Positions 21,191 through 21,555 of a DNA stretch of 21,555 bases are shown here, in pieces. Origin of the DNA: a virus. The notes under the pieces are model-generated. The model searched no databases and had not been told where the DNA came from. It saw nothing but the letters and a program-made list of their open reading frames with translations. Where the stretch lies: positions 1 through 21,555 of IMG/VR virus record IMGVR_UViG_3300032315_000108. One strand, 5' to 3'. Position 1 is the stretch's first letter; every line of letters begins with the position of its first letter. Made by a program: the position numbers and the translations under genes.

Positions 21191-21555
21191 TTAGGCTTGA
21201 GTTACACCGAGAGCGCCAACGCGAGTAGCGTTAGGGCCGACAGCGATTGCAGGCAACAAGATTCCTACTACTGTGCGAACGATGCCGTTCGATGCGGTAG
21301 CAGGGGTGTATGTGCCGCGAACGTCACCAGTGGTGGTCGTAGCAGTTGCAGTGTCTGCGGCAACAAAAGTACCACCATCTTGCGCCAAAGCGTTGTTGCT
21401 CTTGACGCTTGCCACATAAGCAATGTTAGGAACACGAATTGGACAACCCAACACGTTGGTTGTGCCAACGGTCAGAGCAGTGCCAGTAGCGCCACTTACG
21501 CTTACAGAGGTGATGAGATAGAAGGCTTTTAAACCATTAACAGCAGTGCTTACAG
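21191..21555 (-). CDS. Virion-type protein, 5' end missing (right window edge)
   Basis: The frame is open from the window edge (about position 21553) to a stop at 21191, giving at least 120 residues. An in-frame GTG at 21454 is not a real start because the frame continues upstream (VNGLKAFYLITSVSVSGATGTALTVG). The visible part is rich in Thr, Ala, Val and Gly with few charges, and contains RVPNIAYVASVKSNNALAQDGG and DVRGTYTP. Composition and its place at the capsid end of the cluster suggest a head structural or decoration protein. The major capsid gene is probably beyond the edge. No named family recognised. Confidence 0.72.
   Translation of the reverse strand, partial: VSTAVNGLKAFYLITSVSVSGATGTALTVGTTNVLGCPIRVPNIAYVASVKSNNALAQDGGTFVAADTATATTTTGDVRGTYTPATASNGIVRTVVGILLPAIAVGPNATRVGALGVTQA

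Overview
The window is a stretch of a tailed double-stranded DNA phage genome, or of an integrated or metagenome-assembled copy. It lies inside the late structural, lysis and host-interaction region. Every gene I accept is on the minus strand, so the biological order runs from the right edge (21.5 kb) to the left edge (1). Genes are nearly gapless, and many stops and starts overlap as ATGA or TAATG, which points to one or a few long polycistronic late transcripts. The tail genes look podovirus-like: an SU10/P22-type adaptor, a P22 gp10-like nozzle and a large candidate ejection protein, with no tape-measure or sheath gene. The endolysin and nested Rz/Rz1 spanins point to a Gram-negative host. 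The overall look resembles uncultured freshwater caudoviruses of Proteobacteria. That host guess is inference from protein style only.

Region by region, in transcription order. (1) 21555-18671: the end of a virion-type protein cut by the right edge, a 446-residue Lys/Gly/Met-rich low-complexity protein, a small beta-rich protein and three small basic proteins (one resembling DUF6321). (2) 18667-17306: a connector or tail protein with an inserted discoidin-like domain, and a Cys4 zinc-ribbon-like protein. (3) 17296-12788: the receptor-binding region. It holds a short fibre, a 631-residue fibre built of NGGTG and 48-residue repeats, a small fibre-like protein, an 18-codon bridge ORF, two tandem paralogous DUF1566/Lcl-type (C-type-lectin-like) proteins and a conserved phage protein of unknown role. 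(4) 12791-11530: a sulfotransferase and an APS-kinase-like protein whose reading frames overlap by 4 bases, together a putative PAPS-making and sulfate-transferring module. (5) 11489-8880: a dense lysis and membrane cassette of small membrane proteins, a lipoprotein, a holin-like protein, Rz with nested Rz1, and an M15 endolysin, closed by a hairpin at 8842-8858. (6) 8817-1: the adaptor, a fibre or spike-like protein, the tail nozzle, an unknown small protein, a 141-residue protein in the place where T7-like phages carry gp13, a 1243-residue coiled-coil repeat protein (candidate ejection protein), and a Pro/Thr-rich protein cut by the left edge.

The most interesting points are the phage-borne sulfation pair next to the receptor-binding genes, the duplicated lectin-fold adhesins (possible targets of a diversity-generating retroelement outside the window), a one-base frame break at the start of a conserved lysis-region gene (11114-11119), and a second overlapping coiled-coil/lipoprotein pair beside the classical nested Rz/Rz1. 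No tRNA, integrase, transposase, CRISPR array, reverse transcriptase or replication gene was seen.
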